Source: Koleobacter methoxysyntrophicus (lineage in GTDB: Bacteria; Bacillota; Thermosediminibacteria; Koleobacterales; Koleobacteraceae). Taken from it: 64,000 nt of DNA. The translations under genes were made by a program, and so were the position numbers. Below the pieces are notes generated by a model. The model was not told where the DNA came from. It made no database searches and was given only the letters and a program-made list of their open reading frames with translations. Location: the NCBI RefSeq assembly GCF_017301615.1, contig NZ_CP059066.1:2740888-2804887 (forward strand), in the 5' to 3' direction. Shown piece after piece: positions 48,516-59,535 of the stretch (positions are counted from its first letter, which is position 1; every line of letters starts with the position of its first letter).

Positions 48516-49730
48516 TTGAGGGTTTTAATGCTGACTTGGGAATATCCTCCCAGGATTATAGGGGGATTGAGCAGACACGTCCATAGTCTGTCCCGCTCTT
48601 TGGCTAAAAAAAACATAGAAGTTCATGTACTCACATGTGCTGATCCTTCAGCCCCTTTTTTTGAAATAAATGATAATGTTTATGTGCACAGGGTTAAACC
48701 CTTTGATCTGCCCGGGGAAAACTTCCTTCTCTGGGTAAATCATTTTAATATGGCAATGATCGAATATGCCATCAAACTATTTAAAAAAGGGGTTTTCGAT
48801 ATTATTCATTCCCATGATTGGATTACCGCTTTTGCAGGCCGGGTATTAAAACACGGTACTCACATTCCTTTAATCGCAACCATTCATGCCACAGAATCAG
48901 GAAGAAATCAGGGTATTCATAATGAAACCCAGTTCTATATAAGTAGTATTGAATGGTGGCTAACTTATGAGGCATGGAGGGTAATATGTTGCAGTAAATA
49001 TATGATGGAAGAACTAAAATTTTTGTTTAATTTACCCTCTGACAAAATAAGGGTTATTCCAAACGGAATTCATCCTGAAAGCCTTAACAATCTTGATTTA
49101 ACTTTTAATAGAAGGGATTATGCATCCGATAATGAACATATCGTTTTTTTTATAGGCAGGCACGTGGAAGAAAAAGGCATCCAAACCCTTATAAGGGCAA
49201 TCCCTAAAGTTACTGCCAGTTACCCAAATGTAAAATTCGTAATTGCCGGTACAGGCCCGAGGTACGAATACCTAAAAGACCTTGTCTGCCAATTGGGAAT
49301 TAACAATAATGTGATCTTTACCGGTTTTATAGAAGATAAGAAAAGAAACAGTTTTTTTAAAAATTCTGAAATTGCAGTTTTCCCTAGCATATACGAACCT
49401 TTTGGTATTGTTGCACTGGAAGCTATGGCATGTAAAGTGCCGGTAATTGTCGGAGATACCGGTGGATTTAGAGAAATCGTTAGGCATAATTTAGACGGTA
49501 TAAGGGTTTCACCCGGAAATGAAGAGGATCTGGCAAATGCAATACTAAGCCTCCTGTCCGATCCATTAAAAGCTGAACAAATAAAGAATAAGGGATATAG
49601 ACGGGCTATTGAAGATTTTTCCTGGGACAGGGTTGCAGAAAATACAATATATGTTTACAATGAGGTTCTCTCCGAGTACAAAAATTCCTCATGGAAGGAT
49701 GAAAAAACAGCCGGAAATCCGGTATATTAA
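48516..49730 (+). CDS. Glycosyltransferase family 4, glycogen-synthase-like
   Basis: The 404-residue GT-B enzyme begins MRVLMLTWEYPPRIIGGLSR, the nucleotide-sugar transferase opening seen in GT4 alpha-glucan synthases. The C-terminal donor domain has FIGRHVEEKGIQTL, AGTGPRYEYL and the E-x7-E motif in PSIYEPFGIVALEAMACKVP. The start is a TTG with GGGGGAAG upstream. Context (nucleotidyltransferase, branching enzyme, glucoamylase) supports synthesis of an alpha-glucan; donor specificity is unknown. Confidence 0.87.
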   Translation: MRVLMLTWEYPPRIIGGLSRHVHSLSRSLAKKNIEVHVLTCADPSAPFFEINDNVYVHRVKPFDLPGENFLLWVNHFNMAMIEYAIKLFKKGVFDIIHSHDWITAFAGRVLKHGTHIPLIATIHATESGRNQGIHNETQFYISSIEWWLTYEAWRVICCSKYMMEELKFLFNLPSDKIRVIPNGIHPESLNNLDLTFNRRDYASDNEHIVFFIGRHVEEKGIQTLIRAIPKVTASYPNVKFVIAGTGPRYEYLKDLVCQLGINNNVIFTGFIEDKKRNSFFKNSEIAVFPSIYEPFGIVALEAMACKVPVIVGDTGGFREIVRHNLDGIRVSPGNEEDLANAILSLLSDPLKAEQIKNKGYRRAIEDFSWDRVAENTIYVYNEVLSEYKNSSWKDEKTAGNPVY

Positions 49731-49819
49731 CTAAACCGGGCTCATGAAAACGGTACGTCATAACATATTTTAAATATATAAGAAATATAAATAAAAACAG
49801 ATTGCTGGAGGTGGTACTT

Positions 49820-52153
49820 TTGAAAGGAGTAATAATGGCGGGTGGTGAAGGTACCCGTCTTAGACCGTTAACATGTGACCTTCCGAAACCAATGATGCCG
49901 CTTATGAATAAACCTATAATGGAACATATAATAGAACTGCTTAAAAAACACGGAATTACAAAGGTATGCGCTACCCTTCAATATCTCCCTGATATAATCA
50001 AAGAACACTTTGGAGATGGCTCTGAATTCGGGGTTGATCTAAGATACTACATTGAGGAAACTCCCCTGGGAACAGCGGGAAGTGTAAAAAATGCCCAGGG
50101 TTTTCTAGATGAAACCTTTGTGGTAATTAGCGGTGATGTCCTCTGTGATATAGACCTTACGGAAGCTATCGGGTTTCACAGGGAAAAGGGCGCCATTGCT
50201 ACTCTGGTACTGACGCGACAGGATATACCCTTGGAATACGGGGTTGTAGTAACAAATGAAGAGGGTAGAATAATTAGGTTTCTGGAAAAGCCCAGCTGGG
50301 CAGAGGTCTTCAGTGATACAATTAATACAGGAATATATATTCTGGAACCGGAAGTCTTGAATTATTTTGAGAAGGGTCAGATCTTCGATTTCAGCAAAAA
50401 CCTATTTCCCCTTCTTTTAAAACAAAATCAACCCCTTTATGGATTCATCTCTAAGTGTTACTGGTGTGATATCGGGAATCCGGAACAGTACCTGCAGGCT
50501 CACAGAGATATTTTAGATAAAAAGGTAATGGGAAGTTTTTGGGATGGAAATCGGGAAAAAGGTATATGGTTTGGTGAGAATATCGTATACGGTGAAAACT
50601 GCAAAATAGTTCCTCCCGCGGTTTTGGGCAACAATATAAGAATCGGTAATAATGTCACTATTGAACCATATACCGTTATCGGTGATAACACCATAATAGA
50701 AGACAATTCGTCCATAAAAAGGAGTATAATATGGAAAAACAGCTTTATCGGAAGGAATACTAAAATTAGGGGCGGGATTATCTGTGATAAAACTGTAATA
50801 AAGGACAATGTTTCAGTATTTGAAAATGCCATTATAGGGGCAGAAACGATTGTCGAAGCAAGGGCAACATTAAAACCCGGGGTCAAGGTATGGCCCAATA
50901 AAACAATAGATGAAGCACACATTGTTTCCTCAAACCTTATATGGGGAACTAAGTCCTCTAAATATATGTTCGGTGAAAAAGGAATCTCCGGAAGAGTCAA
51001 TATAGATATAACCCCCGAATCGGCAGCAAAATTAGGGGCATCACTGGGCTGTCAGCTGACTAAAGGAGCCAAACTTGCCGTCAGCAGCAGTAATTCACCT
51101 TTGACAGAAATGATAAAAATGGCCTTAACATCAGGTATTCTATCGACGGGCCACCAAATACTAGACCTGGGTAAAGCCCTTTTACCTGTATTAAAGAGGG
51201 CTGTCCGTTACTATAAATTATCTAGTGGTGTACATCTAAGGGAAAGGGAAGATGGCAAAATATTAATAGAATTTCTGGACTCTAAAGGAGCAAATATCGA
51301 TAAGGGAATGCAGAGGAAAATTCAACACGCCTTTAACAGGGATGATTTCCAGAGATGTGTTGAAGGGGAAATAAAAAGGGTAATAAATATTCCCGATTTC
51401 ACCGAAAATTATATTGCACAGGTAATAGAAAAATTCGATGTAGATTCTATTAAAAGCAGGGGCTTGACCGTTGGTTTTTCAGCAGCTTCTTCTGAAGAAA
51501 GAAAGGTATTACCAAAATTTTTAAATAAGCTTGGGGTTACCCCAGTAAAATCAAATAATAAAACAGAAGAATGTGACCTTGTTGTAATTATGGAGAATTA
51601 TGGTGAAAGTGTAAAATTGGGGTTCAATGAAATTTTTACGGATGATAATTGCAATCAATTAATTAATTCTATTATCTCCTTTAACAGCCGGACCTGTGAT
51701 TCTATCACCCTTCCCCTCCATTCCCCAAGAATTATAGAAGAGATTGCCAGACAGCATAACACTAAAGTTGAATGGGCAAAAATCTCTTCTTATGATCCCT
51801 TCGATCCCTTTGAATATATAGGCAGGGTAATAGAATATATATGTGTCAATAAAATTAGTTTTAAGGAACTCCTTAATGAATTGCCCGAATACTTTTGGAC
51901 ATATAAGACCGTTTACTGCCCGTGGGAAGCAAAGGGAAAAGTTATACGGCACCTTATGGAGGCCAAAAACCCTAATATTACAATCGAAACAATAGAAGGA
52001 GTTAAATTCCATCATAAGGAAGGATGTGTTCTTATCCTCCCTGATGCGGAAAAACCCCTTTGTAAAATCTATGGTGAAGGCTATACCCAGGAATTTGCAG
52101 AAAATATTACGGAAGAACTGATTGAAAGGGTTAAGGGTATAAGGGACGAGTAA
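49820..52153 (+). CDS. Nucleotidyltransferase / hexapeptide / degenerate phosphoglucomutase fusion
   Basis: This 777-residue protein has three parts. Residues 1-230 are a sugar-1-phosphate nucleotidyltransferase ([34 protein letters not shown]). Residues about 245-365 are a left-handed beta-helix of hexapeptide repeats ([19 protein letters not shown]). Residues about 375-775 resemble phosphoglucomutase/phosphomannomutase. The phosphoserine loop TASHNP of active mutases is not visible; the matching position reads [13 protein letters not shown], so mutase activity is doubtful. The TTG at 49820 follows GGAGGTGG; the earlier TTG at 49802 lacks one. It supplies an NDP-sugar. Confidence 0.85.
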   Translation: MKGVIMAGGEGTRLRPLTCDLPKPMMPLMNKPIMEHIIELLKKHGITKVCATLQYLPDIIKEHFGDGSEFGVDLRYYIEETPLGTAGSVKNAQGFLDETFVVISGDVLCDIDLTEAIGFHREKGAIATLVLTRQDIPLEYGVVVTNEEGRIIRFLEKPSWAEVFSDTINTGIYILEPEVLNYFEKGQIFDFSKNLFPLLLKQNQPLYGFISKCYWCDIGNPEQYLQAHRDILDKKVMGSFWDGNREKGIWFGENIVYGENCKIVPPAVLGNNIRIGNNVTIEPYTVIGDNTIIEDNSSIKRSIIWKNSFIGRNTKIRGGIICDKTVIKDNVSVFENAIIGAETIVEARATLKPGVKVWPNKTIDEAHIVSSNLIWGTKSSKYMFGEKGISGRVNIDITPESAAKLGASLGCQLTKGAKLAVSSSNSPLTEMIKMALTSGILSTGHQILDLGKALLPVLKRAVRYYKLSSGVHLREREDGKILIEFLDSKGANIDKGMQRKIQHAFNRDDFQRCVEGEIKRVINIPDFTENYIAQVIEKFDVDSIKSRGLTVGFSAASSEERKVLPKFLNKLGVTPVKSNNKTEECDLVVIMENYGESVKLGFNEIFTDDNCNQLINSIISFNSRTCDSITLPLHSPRIIEEIARQHNTKVEWAKISSYDPFDPFEYIGRVIEYICVNKISFKELLNELPEYFWTYKTVYCPWEAKGKVIRHLMEAKNPNITIETIEGVKFHHKEGCVLILPDAEKPLCKIYGEGYTQEFAENITEELIERVKGIRDE

Positions 52154-53738
52154 CCGGTCTGTATACTCTGTAATCTATATCCGGGAAGATATTGTCCCTT
52201 GATTCTAACCCCCTCAACCAGCTTTCATCGATGCTGCCCTTCTTAATCTCCTCATACAGCCGCGTAAATCGATTAATATGGAGTTTGATCCTGTTTACCG
52301 CATAATCTACCATAGTTCCGGAATTCATGATAAAAGCCCAATCACTGCTTTGAGCTAAAAGGAGTTCTCGGGATGCCTGATTCAGGGCATCCTTTTTAAG
52401 CCCCCGGGCATCGGGAAACATCTCTGCCAGTTCTATCATCCTTTCTGCCGCTTTGTGGAGGTGACGATAAATCCAGTCATTGGTCTGGTTTAGCCACACC
52501 TCAAAGTAGCCCTTATTCCCCCAGCTGGACGGACTTGGGTTAGATAGCTGATTTTCTGGATACATCTCAAGATACTCACCTGGAGTAATAAACCTGAATA
52601 CCTGCTGGTCATAAGCAGCTTTCCTGAAAAGGTAATTTAGCCAGTCAGGCCCCTCAAACCACCAATGCCCGAAAAGTTCCGCGTCATAGGGACATACTAC
52701 AATGGGCGGCCGTTCCATTCCCCCTGATACGTATCTGATCTGGTGTTCACGATTAAACATAAAGTTTCCGGCATGAATGGCAGCCTTTTCAAGAGCTGCT
52801 TTTCGGTCATACGGTTCTTTGTAATCCCCCTTCCCCGTTATTTTATAGTACTTTATACCGGTGTTGATTCTTATTCCATCAGGGTGTATATATGGCCGGA
52901 TATATTCAAAATCCAGATCATAACCGATATCCCTGTAATATTCCCTGTAATCATAATCTCCCGGGTATCCTTCTGATGCACTCCATACCTGTTTTGAAGA
53001 TTCAACATCCCTGCCGAAGGCAGCTATACCACCTTGTGTAATTACCGGGGCAAAGGTTCCATATTTGGGCCTTGGAGTCCCATATATAAGCCCATGGGTT
53101 TCAATGATTACATATTTAATGTCTTCCTCCCTCAAGGGGATATCTACCTCAGGCACATAGGCGCATTCCGGCAGCCAGAATCCAACGGGATTTCTGTCAA
53201 AAAACCTTCTATATGTGTCAACCCCTATTTTGATTTGAGCTCTTAATGCTTCAGGATGTAGTGCTATAAAAGGTAAAAATCCGTGGGTTGCAGCACACGT
53301 TATAACTTCAAGTTTTCCGGCATCCATAAACTTCCTGAAGGCTCCGATAATATCAAAATGATATCTATCAACATATGTATGATAGACTTCTTTAAATCGA
53401 GATTCATACATTCTGGCAACAGGGTATAAATAAGGTTCATATTTTTGGGTACGCTGAATTTCCTTTTCTGTTAGGTCTAACAGCCTTTCTAAATATCTTA
53501 AATATCTATGTTTTATAAGGTTATCAGACATTAAAGACAGAAGAGTCGGGGTAAGGGTCATGCTGATCCTGAAATCCACCTTATCCCTTTCAAGGGATTC
53601 AAACACATTAATTAAAGGAATATAGCTTTCTGTAAGGGCTTCATAGAACCATTTTTCTTCCAGAAAATTCTCATATTCCGGATGCCTGACATAAGGCAGA
53701 TGGGCATGTAAAATTAGTGAAACATATCCTTTATGCAT
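52131..53738 (-). CDS. GH57 alpha-glucan branching-type enzyme
   Basis: The 535-residue cytoplasmic enzyme belongs to GH57 with a DUF1957 C-terminal domain. It opens [15 protein letters not shown]. The nucleophile is E191 in [11 protein letters not shown] and the acid/base D352 in [19 protein letters not shown]. This set matches GH57 1,4-alpha-glucan branching enzymes of thermophiles. Its 3' end overlaps the convergent nucleotidyltransferase gene by 23 bases. It is co-oriented with the DUF4912 gene upstream. Confidence 0.9.
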   Translation of the reverse strand: MHKGYVSLILHAHLPYVRHPEYENFLEEKWFYEALTESYIPLINVFESLERDKVDFRISMTLTPTLLSLMSDNLIKHRYLRYLERLLDLTEKEIQRTQKYEPYLYPVARMYESRFKEVYHTYVDRYHFDIIGAFRKFMDAGKLEVITCAATHGFLPFIALHPEALRAQIKIGVDTYRRFFDRNPVGFWLPECAYVPEVDIPLREEDIKYVIIETHGLIYGTPRPKYGTFAPVITQGGIAAFGRDVESSKQVWSASEGYPGDYDYREYYRDIGYDLDFEYIRPYIHPDGIRINTGIKYYKITGKGDYKEPYDRKAALEKAAIHAGNFMFNREHQIRYVSGGMERPPIVVCPYDAELFGHWWFEGPDWLNYLFRKAAYDQQVFRFITPGEYLEMYPENQLSNPSPSSWGNKGYFEVWLNQTNDWIYRHLHKAAERMIELAEMFPDARGLKKDALNQASRELLLAQSSDWAFIMNSGTMVDYAVNRIKLHINRFTRLYEEIKKGSIDESWLRGLESRDNIFPDIDYRVYRPVTRPLYP

Positions 53739-53804
53739 TTATTTTTTCCCCTTTCACTACAAAAAAATTTTTTAGATGTAGAGTTATGAAAGTTAAAATC
53801 TTAA

Positions 53805-54299
53805 TTAAGCCTTCTTTATAAAAGGAGACCCCGGTGTGCTTATACCGTATTGAAGTTCTTTCATGATCCTTTCGTAGATTATATCCCTTTTCACAATTTC
53901 CTTTTTGGGCAATAAGGTGTAATATTCATCCTCGATCCCAGAAACACTATTAGCAGGAGTTGTTACAGTATTTGACCTGCATAATGGGACAAATGTATAA
54001 TTCGGCAAAACCCTGCCTAATTCCACATAAAATCTGGTTTTCGGTTTCCCTACCTCTATGTGCCAGTTATCTGCAGCATCATCAATATATAGAAAATAAA
54101 AAGTTTTTTCAGTAATATTTACTATCTTTATGGCAGGTTTTGTGTGTTCCCATCTTAATTTATAAATCTTTTGAAAATCTTCAACTGAGGGCCTCGATAT
54201 CTCCCAGTAAGCGAAGATCCAGAAAGGGTCCCTTACCAGAAGGGTTATTTTAGTATCACCATAGTTTTTTGGCAAGTCCTTAAGTTCAAGTTCATTCAT
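53805..54299 (-). CDS. DUF4912-domain protein
   Basis: The 164-residue protein has the DUF4912 core: TKITLLVRDPFWIFAYWEIS, then WHIEVGKPKTRFYVELGRVL and FVPLCRSNTV. The fold may be carbohydrate-binding; the family often sits beside GH57 branching enzymes in Firmicutes, as here (66 bases upstream, same strand). It is inferred to be a glycan-metabolism accessory protein. Confidence 0.83.
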   Translation of the reverse strand: MNELELKDLPKNYGDTKITLLVRDPFWIFAYWEISRPSVEDFQKIYKLRWEHTKPAIKIVNITEKTFYFLYIDDAADNWHIEVGKPKTRFYVELGRVLPNYTFVPLCRSNTVTTPANSVSGIEDEYYTLLPKKEIVKRDIIYERIMKELQYGISTPGSPFIKKA

Positions 54300-54590
54300 A
54301 AAAATATCAACCTCCCACTATAATCTTTTATTTTCTTGATATTTTTCACTCATTCTTAGAATTGAGAACGCTCTTTTTTAACTATCATTTCTTTATTATA
54401 AACAAATTACCCGGTTTTTATTATAATAAATTGCTGTACCTGTAACCATTTAATGAAAGCAACGTAATTAACGGGTATCCGAGCCAGCAGTAAAAATATT
54501 ATACAAATATTTTATTGTGATAAACGGGAATGCTATACCTGTAGGAATACTAAATTGTAAGATTGGATTTTTTTAAAGGAGCGTGAAGTA

Positions 54591-56657
54591 ATGTTTAGAA
54601 TTAGAAAGCAAATAGGAGGAGAAGCCTTCTGCGGTCCCGGCTGTCCTCCTACATGGGCTACAGCAAAAAAGGTAGGATTCGGTACCTCGTACAAACCTTA
54701 CTCTAAAGTATGGTTTACCCTGGCTGATGGCGCCGTAACCGAGGTTTATTACCCCACTCTAGATACCGCAAATACGAAAATTCTGCAGTTCCTTATAACT
54801 GACGGCAAAACCTTTGTAGATAGGGAAGACCTGGACACGGAACATAAAGTAGAATTAGTTCACCCTAAAGCCCTGGCATTTAGACTTATAAACACAGATA
54901 AAGAAAAGAAATATCGTATTAAAAAAACCGTTATTACCGATACAAAACGGGATTCTTTGGCAATAAAGGTTAAATTTGAGGCACTGTTGGGTAAGCTTGA
55001 GGATTATCGCCTGTATATTTACTATGACCCCCATATAGATAACGGAGGCTGGGGAGATACGGGATATTATACCAATTACCGCGGTAAAGACGTTCTTATT
55101 GCATATGACCACAATATTTACAGTGCTCTTGTAACTTCTATTCCCTGGTCTGCATATTCTACAGGATATTACGGTGTAAATGACGGATATTTAGACCTGA
55201 AGGAAAACAAGAATATGTTCTTTCAGTTTGATATTGCTTATGATGGAAATATAATCCAAACAGCAGAGCTTGACATGAGGGCAACCAATGAATTTGTTCT
55301 GATTTTATCCTTTGGCCGAAACGAACTGGAAGCATTGAACACAGCAATGGCTACCCTTGAGAGGGATTTTCCTCTCCTCGAGAAGAGATACATCGGGGAA
55401 TGGAAAGATTTCTGCAATGGACTGAACGACCTCAACGGAAATGCTACTCCTCTGTATTACGTAAGTATGATGGTATTAAAAGCCCTTGAAGATAAAACCT
55501 ACAGGGGGGCCATGATCGCTTCCCCCAGTGTGCCCTGGGGAGAGGCTGCTTCTGATGATAATAAGGCAGGTTATCATTTGGTATGGTCCCGTGACCTATA
55601 TCATACTGCCATGGCTTTCCTGGCTGCCGGTCATTATAGTGCCCCCAACCGTTCACTCGACTATTTGGACAGGATTCAACAAAAGGAAGACGGGAGCTTC
55701 CCTCAAAATTCCTGGTTGAACGGTCATCCCTTCTGGAACAGTGTTCAGATGGATGAAGTCGCCGACCCCATCATCCTGGCATGGCGGATGGGCAGGATCG
55801 ATCTCTTTTATTCCATGGTGGTACCTGCTGCCGATTACATTTTAAAAAACGGCCCTAAGACCCCACAGGAGCGCTGGGAAGAAAATGGGGGTTATTCACC
55901 GTCATCAATTGCAGCCCAGATAGCAGGACTTGTATGCGCTTCTGAAATTGCCAGGGAAAAGGGTGATATAGAAAGGGCTAAAAAATATCTGGAGGTTGCC
56001 GATGAATGGCAGGCAAAAATCGATGAATGGTGTTTTACCGAAACGGGGTTCCACGGTGATGGCAAATATTATATCAGAATTGCACCCAACGGAAGACCTA
56101 ACAGAGGAGACCTAATTACGCTTTCAAATGGGGCTGGAACTTTTGACCAGAGGGAAATCGTCGATGTGAGTTTTCTTGAAATGGTAAGGTTAGGTGTTAA
56201 ACCGCCGGATGACTCTAAAATCAGGCTGACACTGGCAGTAGTAGATAAAGAAATAAAGCGGATGACCCTTAAAGGGCCGTGTTGGTACAGGTATAATCAT
56301 GATGGTTACGGTGAAACGGAAGATGGAAAACCGTACTGCGGCATAGGTAAAGGCAGATTATGGCCTATTTTCACAGGTGAAAGGGGACATTATGAATTAG
56401 CATTAGGCAACCAAATAGATGAATACCTAAAGGCTATGGAAAACTTTGCGAATCAAGGGTATATGCTTCCCGAACAGGTTTTTGAAGAAACGGGAGAACC
56501 TACAGGAGCGGCAACACCTCTGGCCTGGTCCCATGCCGAATATGTCAGGCTTCTAGTTTCAAAACATATGGGGTATGTGGTAGATACCCCTAAATGTGTC
56601 TACAATAGATACGTTTTAGGGAAAAAGAATAGAAAGGCAATAACAATCACTACTTAA
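54591..56657 (+). CDS. Glucoamylase, GH15
   Basis: The 688-residue protein has an N-terminal beta-sandwich domain (about 1-270; FGTSYKPYSKVWFTLADGAV) and an (alpha/alpha)6 catalytic domain (about 290-680). GH15 landmarks: HLVWSRDLYHTAMAFLAAG, NSWLNGHPFWNSVQMDEVAD, with the acid Glu in QMDE, and LWPIFTGERGHYELALG, with the base Glu in GERGHYE. It releases glucose from alpha-glucans. There is no signal peptide, so action on intracellular glucan is likely. A 290-base upstream region separates it from the divergent DUF4912 gene. Confidence 0.9.
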   Translation: MFRIRKQIGGEAFCGPGCPPTWATAKKVGFGTSYKPYSKVWFTLADGAVTEVYYPTLDTANTKILQFLITDGKTFVDREDLDTEHKVELVHPKALAFRLINTDKEKKYRIKKTVITDTKRDSLAIKVKFEALLGKLEDYRLYIYYDPHIDNGGWGDTGYYTNYRGKDVLIAYDHNIYSALVTSIPWSAYSTGYYGVNDGYLDLKENKNMFFQFDIAYDGNIIQTAELDMRATNEFVLILSFGRNELEALNTAMATLERDFPLLEKRYIGEWKDFCNGLNDLNGNATPLYYVSMMVLKALEDKTYRGAMIASPSVPWGEAASDDNKAGYHLVWSRDLYHTAMAFLAAGHYSAPNRSLDYLDRIQQKEDGSFPQNSWLNGHPFWNSVQMDEVADPIILAWRMGRIDLFYSMVVPAADYILKNGPKTPQERWEENGGYSPSSIAAQIAGLVCASEIAREKGDIERAKKYLEVADEWQAKIDEWCFTETGFHGDGKYYIRIAPNGRPNRGDLITLSNGAGTFDQREIVDVSFLEMVRLGVKPPDDSKIRLTLAVVDKEIKRMTLKGPCWYRYNHDGYGETEDGKPYCGIGKGRLWPIFTGERGHYELALGNQIDEYLKAMENFANQGYMLPEQVFEETGEPTGAATPLAWSHAEYVRLLVSKHMGYVVDTPKCVYNRYVLGKKNRKAITITT

Positions 56658-56663
56658 CAGACC

Positions 56664-57617
56664 CTAAATCATTCCCAATGCTGCTGCTCCCATTATTCCG
56701 GCATCATTCCCCAGCTTTGCAAGAAGGACTTTGGCAATCCTGCCGTTCCTGTTAAAGCAGTGTTCTCTAAAGCCTTCTTCCACAAGTGATAAAAGGAAAT
56801 TTCCGGCAGCAGCAACCCCGCCCCCTATAATGATTGCTGCAGGGTCCAAAATATTAACTATTCCTGCAATACCCATTCCCAGATAATATGCCATTTCCTT
56901 AACGATATCCATAGCAACTCTATCACCCATTTTTGCAGCATCAAAGATAACCTTTGCATTAACCCGGATCGGTTCCCCAAGGGTCAGGTCTCTAATAAGG
57001 GTATCCTTTTCATTTTTCAAGGCATCAATACCTTTTTTCACAAGGGCAGGAGCCGCTACAAGGGTTTCAAGACACCCTTTTTTACCGCAGTTACATTGTG
57101 GCCCGTCCCGTAGAATGGTTATATGGCCTACTTCACCCGCATTATTAAAAGTTCCTCTGTACAGCTTGTCATTGATAATAATTCCTGCGCCCACTCCCGT
57201 CCCGAGGGTAATACAGACAAAATTCGAAATCCCACGACCTGCTCCCCAGATCTTCTCGCCTACAGCTGCAGAATTAGCATCATTATCCATAAATACGGGC
57301 AGGTTAATCTTATCGCTAATAGCTTCTTTTACGGAGATATTCTCCCAAAATAGATTTGGGGCATAAATCACAATTCCCTTTTCTGCATCAACAGTTCCCG
57401 GTACACCTAGCCCTATATATTCGGGTTCAGCAAGTTCTTCCTTCCGGGCCCTGTTTAAGAGTTCAATAATACTATCACATACATCTCCTATCACCTCTTT
57501 AAAGCCTCTTTCTACCTCAGTAGGTTTTGTTGTTTTATAAAGGATTCGCCCTTCGTCATCTACAAGACCTGTTTTTATGCCGGTGCCTCCTACATCCACA
57601 CCAATATACGTTTTCAC
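56664..57617 (-). CDS. ROK-family glucokinase
   Basis: The 317-residue kinase phosphorylates glucose to G6P with ATP. It has YIGVDVGGTGIKTGLVDD (phosphate 1), GVPGTVD, the substrate/catalytic DNDANSAAVGEKIWG, GTGVGAGIIINDKL, EVGHITI and the zinc-binding CNCGKKGCLETL of ROK proteins. The GTG at 57617 with GGGAGG upstream is preferred to the frame opening at 57689. It is convergent with GH15 by 6 bases, so glucoamylase product and its kinase are neighbours. Confidence 0.92.
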   Translation of the reverse strand: MKTYIGVDVGGTGIKTGLVDDEGRILYKTTKPTEVERGFKEVIGDVCDSIIELLNRARKEELAEPEYIGLGVPGTVDAEKGIVIYAPNLFWENISVKEAISDKINLPVFMDNDANSAAVGEKIWGAGRGISNFVCITLGTGVGAGIIINDKLYRGTFNNAGEVGHITILRDGPQCNCGKKGCLETLVAAPALVKKGIDALKNEKDTLIRDLTLGEPIRVNAKVIFDAAKMGDRVAMDIVKEMAYYLGMGIAGIVNILDPAAIIIGGGVAAAGNFLLSLVEEGFREHCFNRNGRIAKVLLAKLGNDAGIMGAAALGMI

Positions 57618-57667
57618 AGCCGTTCCCTCCCAAAAAATAAACTTTAGAACCTTGCTAATATAAAGCA

Positions 57668-57694
57668 CCCCCGGAAAAACATAGAACATCCGGG
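57668..57694 (-). terminator. Hairpin between PHP and glucokinase genes
   Basis: CCCCGGA and TCCGGGG form a G+C-rich stem just after the PHP gene stop. The T-run is weak, so partial termination or mRNA-end protection is as likely as full termination. Confidence 0.5.
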
Positions 57695-57697
57695 GGA

Positions 57698-58408
57698 TTA
57701 TTCTTTTATCTCTAAAAACTTGGTTATCTTTTCCTTTGAAGTATTCAATATTTGACCTTCTGTAATCCCAGCTTTATTTACAATATCCATAGCTTTATTG
57801 AAATTCCCCACATCAAAAGAAATATGGGCATCACTCCCTATTACTATATAAGCCTTGATTTGAGCGGCTTTCTTAGCTATAATGAGGCAGTTCTCCTCAC
57901 TTCCCCGCCTGCTAATGGTAAAGGAGCTGTTATTAATTTCTATAAATACATTATTATCTTTAGCTGCTTCGACAACCCTAACAATATCTATGGGGAATTC
58001 GGGATTTCCAGGGTGAACTATTATATCAACATAGGGGTTTTTCATAGCATTTATCATAGCCATAGTATTGTGTTCAACGGTCCCGTTCGGATAGCAGTAG
58101 GTATGAAAACCAGCTAAAACTACATCCAATTCCCTCAAATACCTTTCGGGAAGGTCCAAATTCCCATCATAATCTATAATATTTGCCTCAACACCCTTTA
58201 AAATCCTTACGCCGTAGATTTCTTCAGGAATTGCTCTCAGGTTTCCGAAATGATAGAGGTGGGGACCACCCGGCATACTAGGCCCGTGGTCCGTTATAGC
58301 TACCATTTCCAAACCCTTGTTAGAGGCTTCCCTGGCGATTTCCTGTATTGTGCTGTATGCATGGCCGCTGGCAACGGTATGGCAATGCATATCTGCCACC
58401 AATTTCAT
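57698..58408 (-). CDS. PHP-domain phosphatase, YcdX-like
   Basis: The 236-residue PHP enzyme has DMHCHTVASGHAYSTI, AITDHGPSMPGG, EANIIDYDGN, VHPGNPEFPIDI and VIGSDAHISFDVG, the trinuclear metal set of YcdX-type phosphatases. The substrate is unknown; placement between glucokinase and phosphoglucose isomerase suggests a sugar phosphate. It is distinct from the PHP protein at 32200. Confidence 0.88.
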   Translation of the reverse strand: MKLVADMHCHTVASGHAYSTIQEIAREASNKGLEMVAITDHGPSMPGGPHLYHFGNLRAIPEEIYGVRILKGVEANIIDYDGNLDLPERYLRELDVVLAGFHTYCYPNGTVEHNTMAMINAMKNPYVDIIVHPGNPEFPIDIVRVVEAAKDNNVFIEINNSSFTISRRGSEENCLIIAKKAAQIKAYIVIGSDAHISFDVGNFNKAMDIVNKAGITEGQILNTSKEKITKFLEIKE

Positions 58409-58446
58409 ACTGTTTCTCCCCTTTGTAGAGTCTCGTTTTTTTATTC

Positions 58447-59505
58447 TTAATTACTTAATCTCTTTTTCAATAGATCTATCAAATTAACGGGAGTAGGGTC
58501 TTTCTTATAAAGGGCTGCCAGATACACGCTTGCAAAATCCCCGAGCATTATCAAGTAAAACATCCTGGCCAGGCAAGTTCCACCTTCAGACCACACTTCA
58601 AGAACTTCTCCGCCTTTATCATTTATAATTTCCCTGGTAATCTCAATGCGTTTCTGGACCCTTTCATAGTCACCTTCATCCCTGAGGATAACCACTTGAA
58701 ATCCTTTCAAAATTTCTTTTGGGCCGTCCCACCCCACGATTTCATTGTGATTCAGTTCCGGAAATATATTAAAATATGCAGGGGCTTTAGAATTTTCATT
58801 AATCTGCCCTTTCCACCTCATAGCGATGATTTCAGTGGTCCCACTGCTTCCATAAATAATGGGAAGTTTTTTATGAAACTGCCTGGCTAAACCTTTGGCG
58901 GGGTTCTCCGCCTCAGGAACCTCAGGGCTAAATCTTTCTCTGGCTTCCTTCATAATTTTAATTGCATCTTCTATTTCACGGCTTACGCCTCCAGGAATTA
59001 TCCCCAGTCTTTCAATGATTATTAAAAGGGGAATAAAGGAATATCCGAGGGCTGCCCTGGGGGATAGCCCTGGGGGGATAGTAAGAACAGGAATTCCATC
59101 TTCGAGGGCCTTTTCTTTCAGCTTGCCCCCTGTAGTAATAGCAATTAATCTGCTACCCTTTAAACGGGCATCATCATAAGCCGAAAGGGTTTCTTCTGTA
59201 TTTCCAGAATAACTCGAGACAATGACCAAAGTATTCTGGTCTGCAAAAGCAGGGAGAAAATAATCCCTGTTTACTATAACGGGAATTGTTGCTTTCGGAG
59301 CTATAAACATCCTTACCAGATCTCCGCCAATAGCTGAACCTCCAAGCCCGGTAATTACAACATTAAGAATATTTCTTATCCTTATGCCTTTCATAAACTC
59401 CTCTGTCAGTCTCTTTGCTTCCTCAAAATGTTCGGGCATATTTTTTATCGCCTCTATCATACCGCTCTTATCGATTTTTTTCAATCCCTTCAAATCATCT
59501 AGCAT
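58447..59505 (-). CDS. Bifunctional phosphoglucose/phosphomannose isomerase
   Basis: The 352-residue SIS-domain protein has VVITGLGGSAIGGDLVRMF, VIVSSYSGNTEETLSAYDDA and the C-terminal PELNHNEIVGWDGP. It matches the short PGI/PMI family in bacteria and archaea that interconverts G6P, M6P and F6P. It links glucokinase product to glycolysis. It is 38 bases upstream of the PHP gene on the same strand. Confidence 0.92.
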   Translation of the reverse strand: MLDDLKGLKKIDKSGMIEAIKNMPEHFEEAKRLTEEFMKGIRIRNILNVVITGLGGSAIGGDLVRMFIAPKATIPVIVNRDYFLPAFADQNTLVIVSSYSGNTEETLSAYDDARLKGSRLIAITTGGKLKEKALEDGIPVLTIPPGLSPRAALGYSFIPLLIIIERLGIIPGGVSREIEDAIKIMKEARERFSPEVPEAENPAKGLARQFHKKLPIIYGSSGTTEIIAMRWKGQINENSKAPAYFNIFPELNHNEIVGWDGPKEILKGFQVVILRDEGDYERVQKRIEITREIINDKGGEVLEVWSEGGTCLARMFYLIMLGDFASVYLAALYKKDPTPVNLIDLLKKRLSN

Positions 59506-59535
59506 GCACTTTCTCTCCTTTCAATCAGATTTTTG

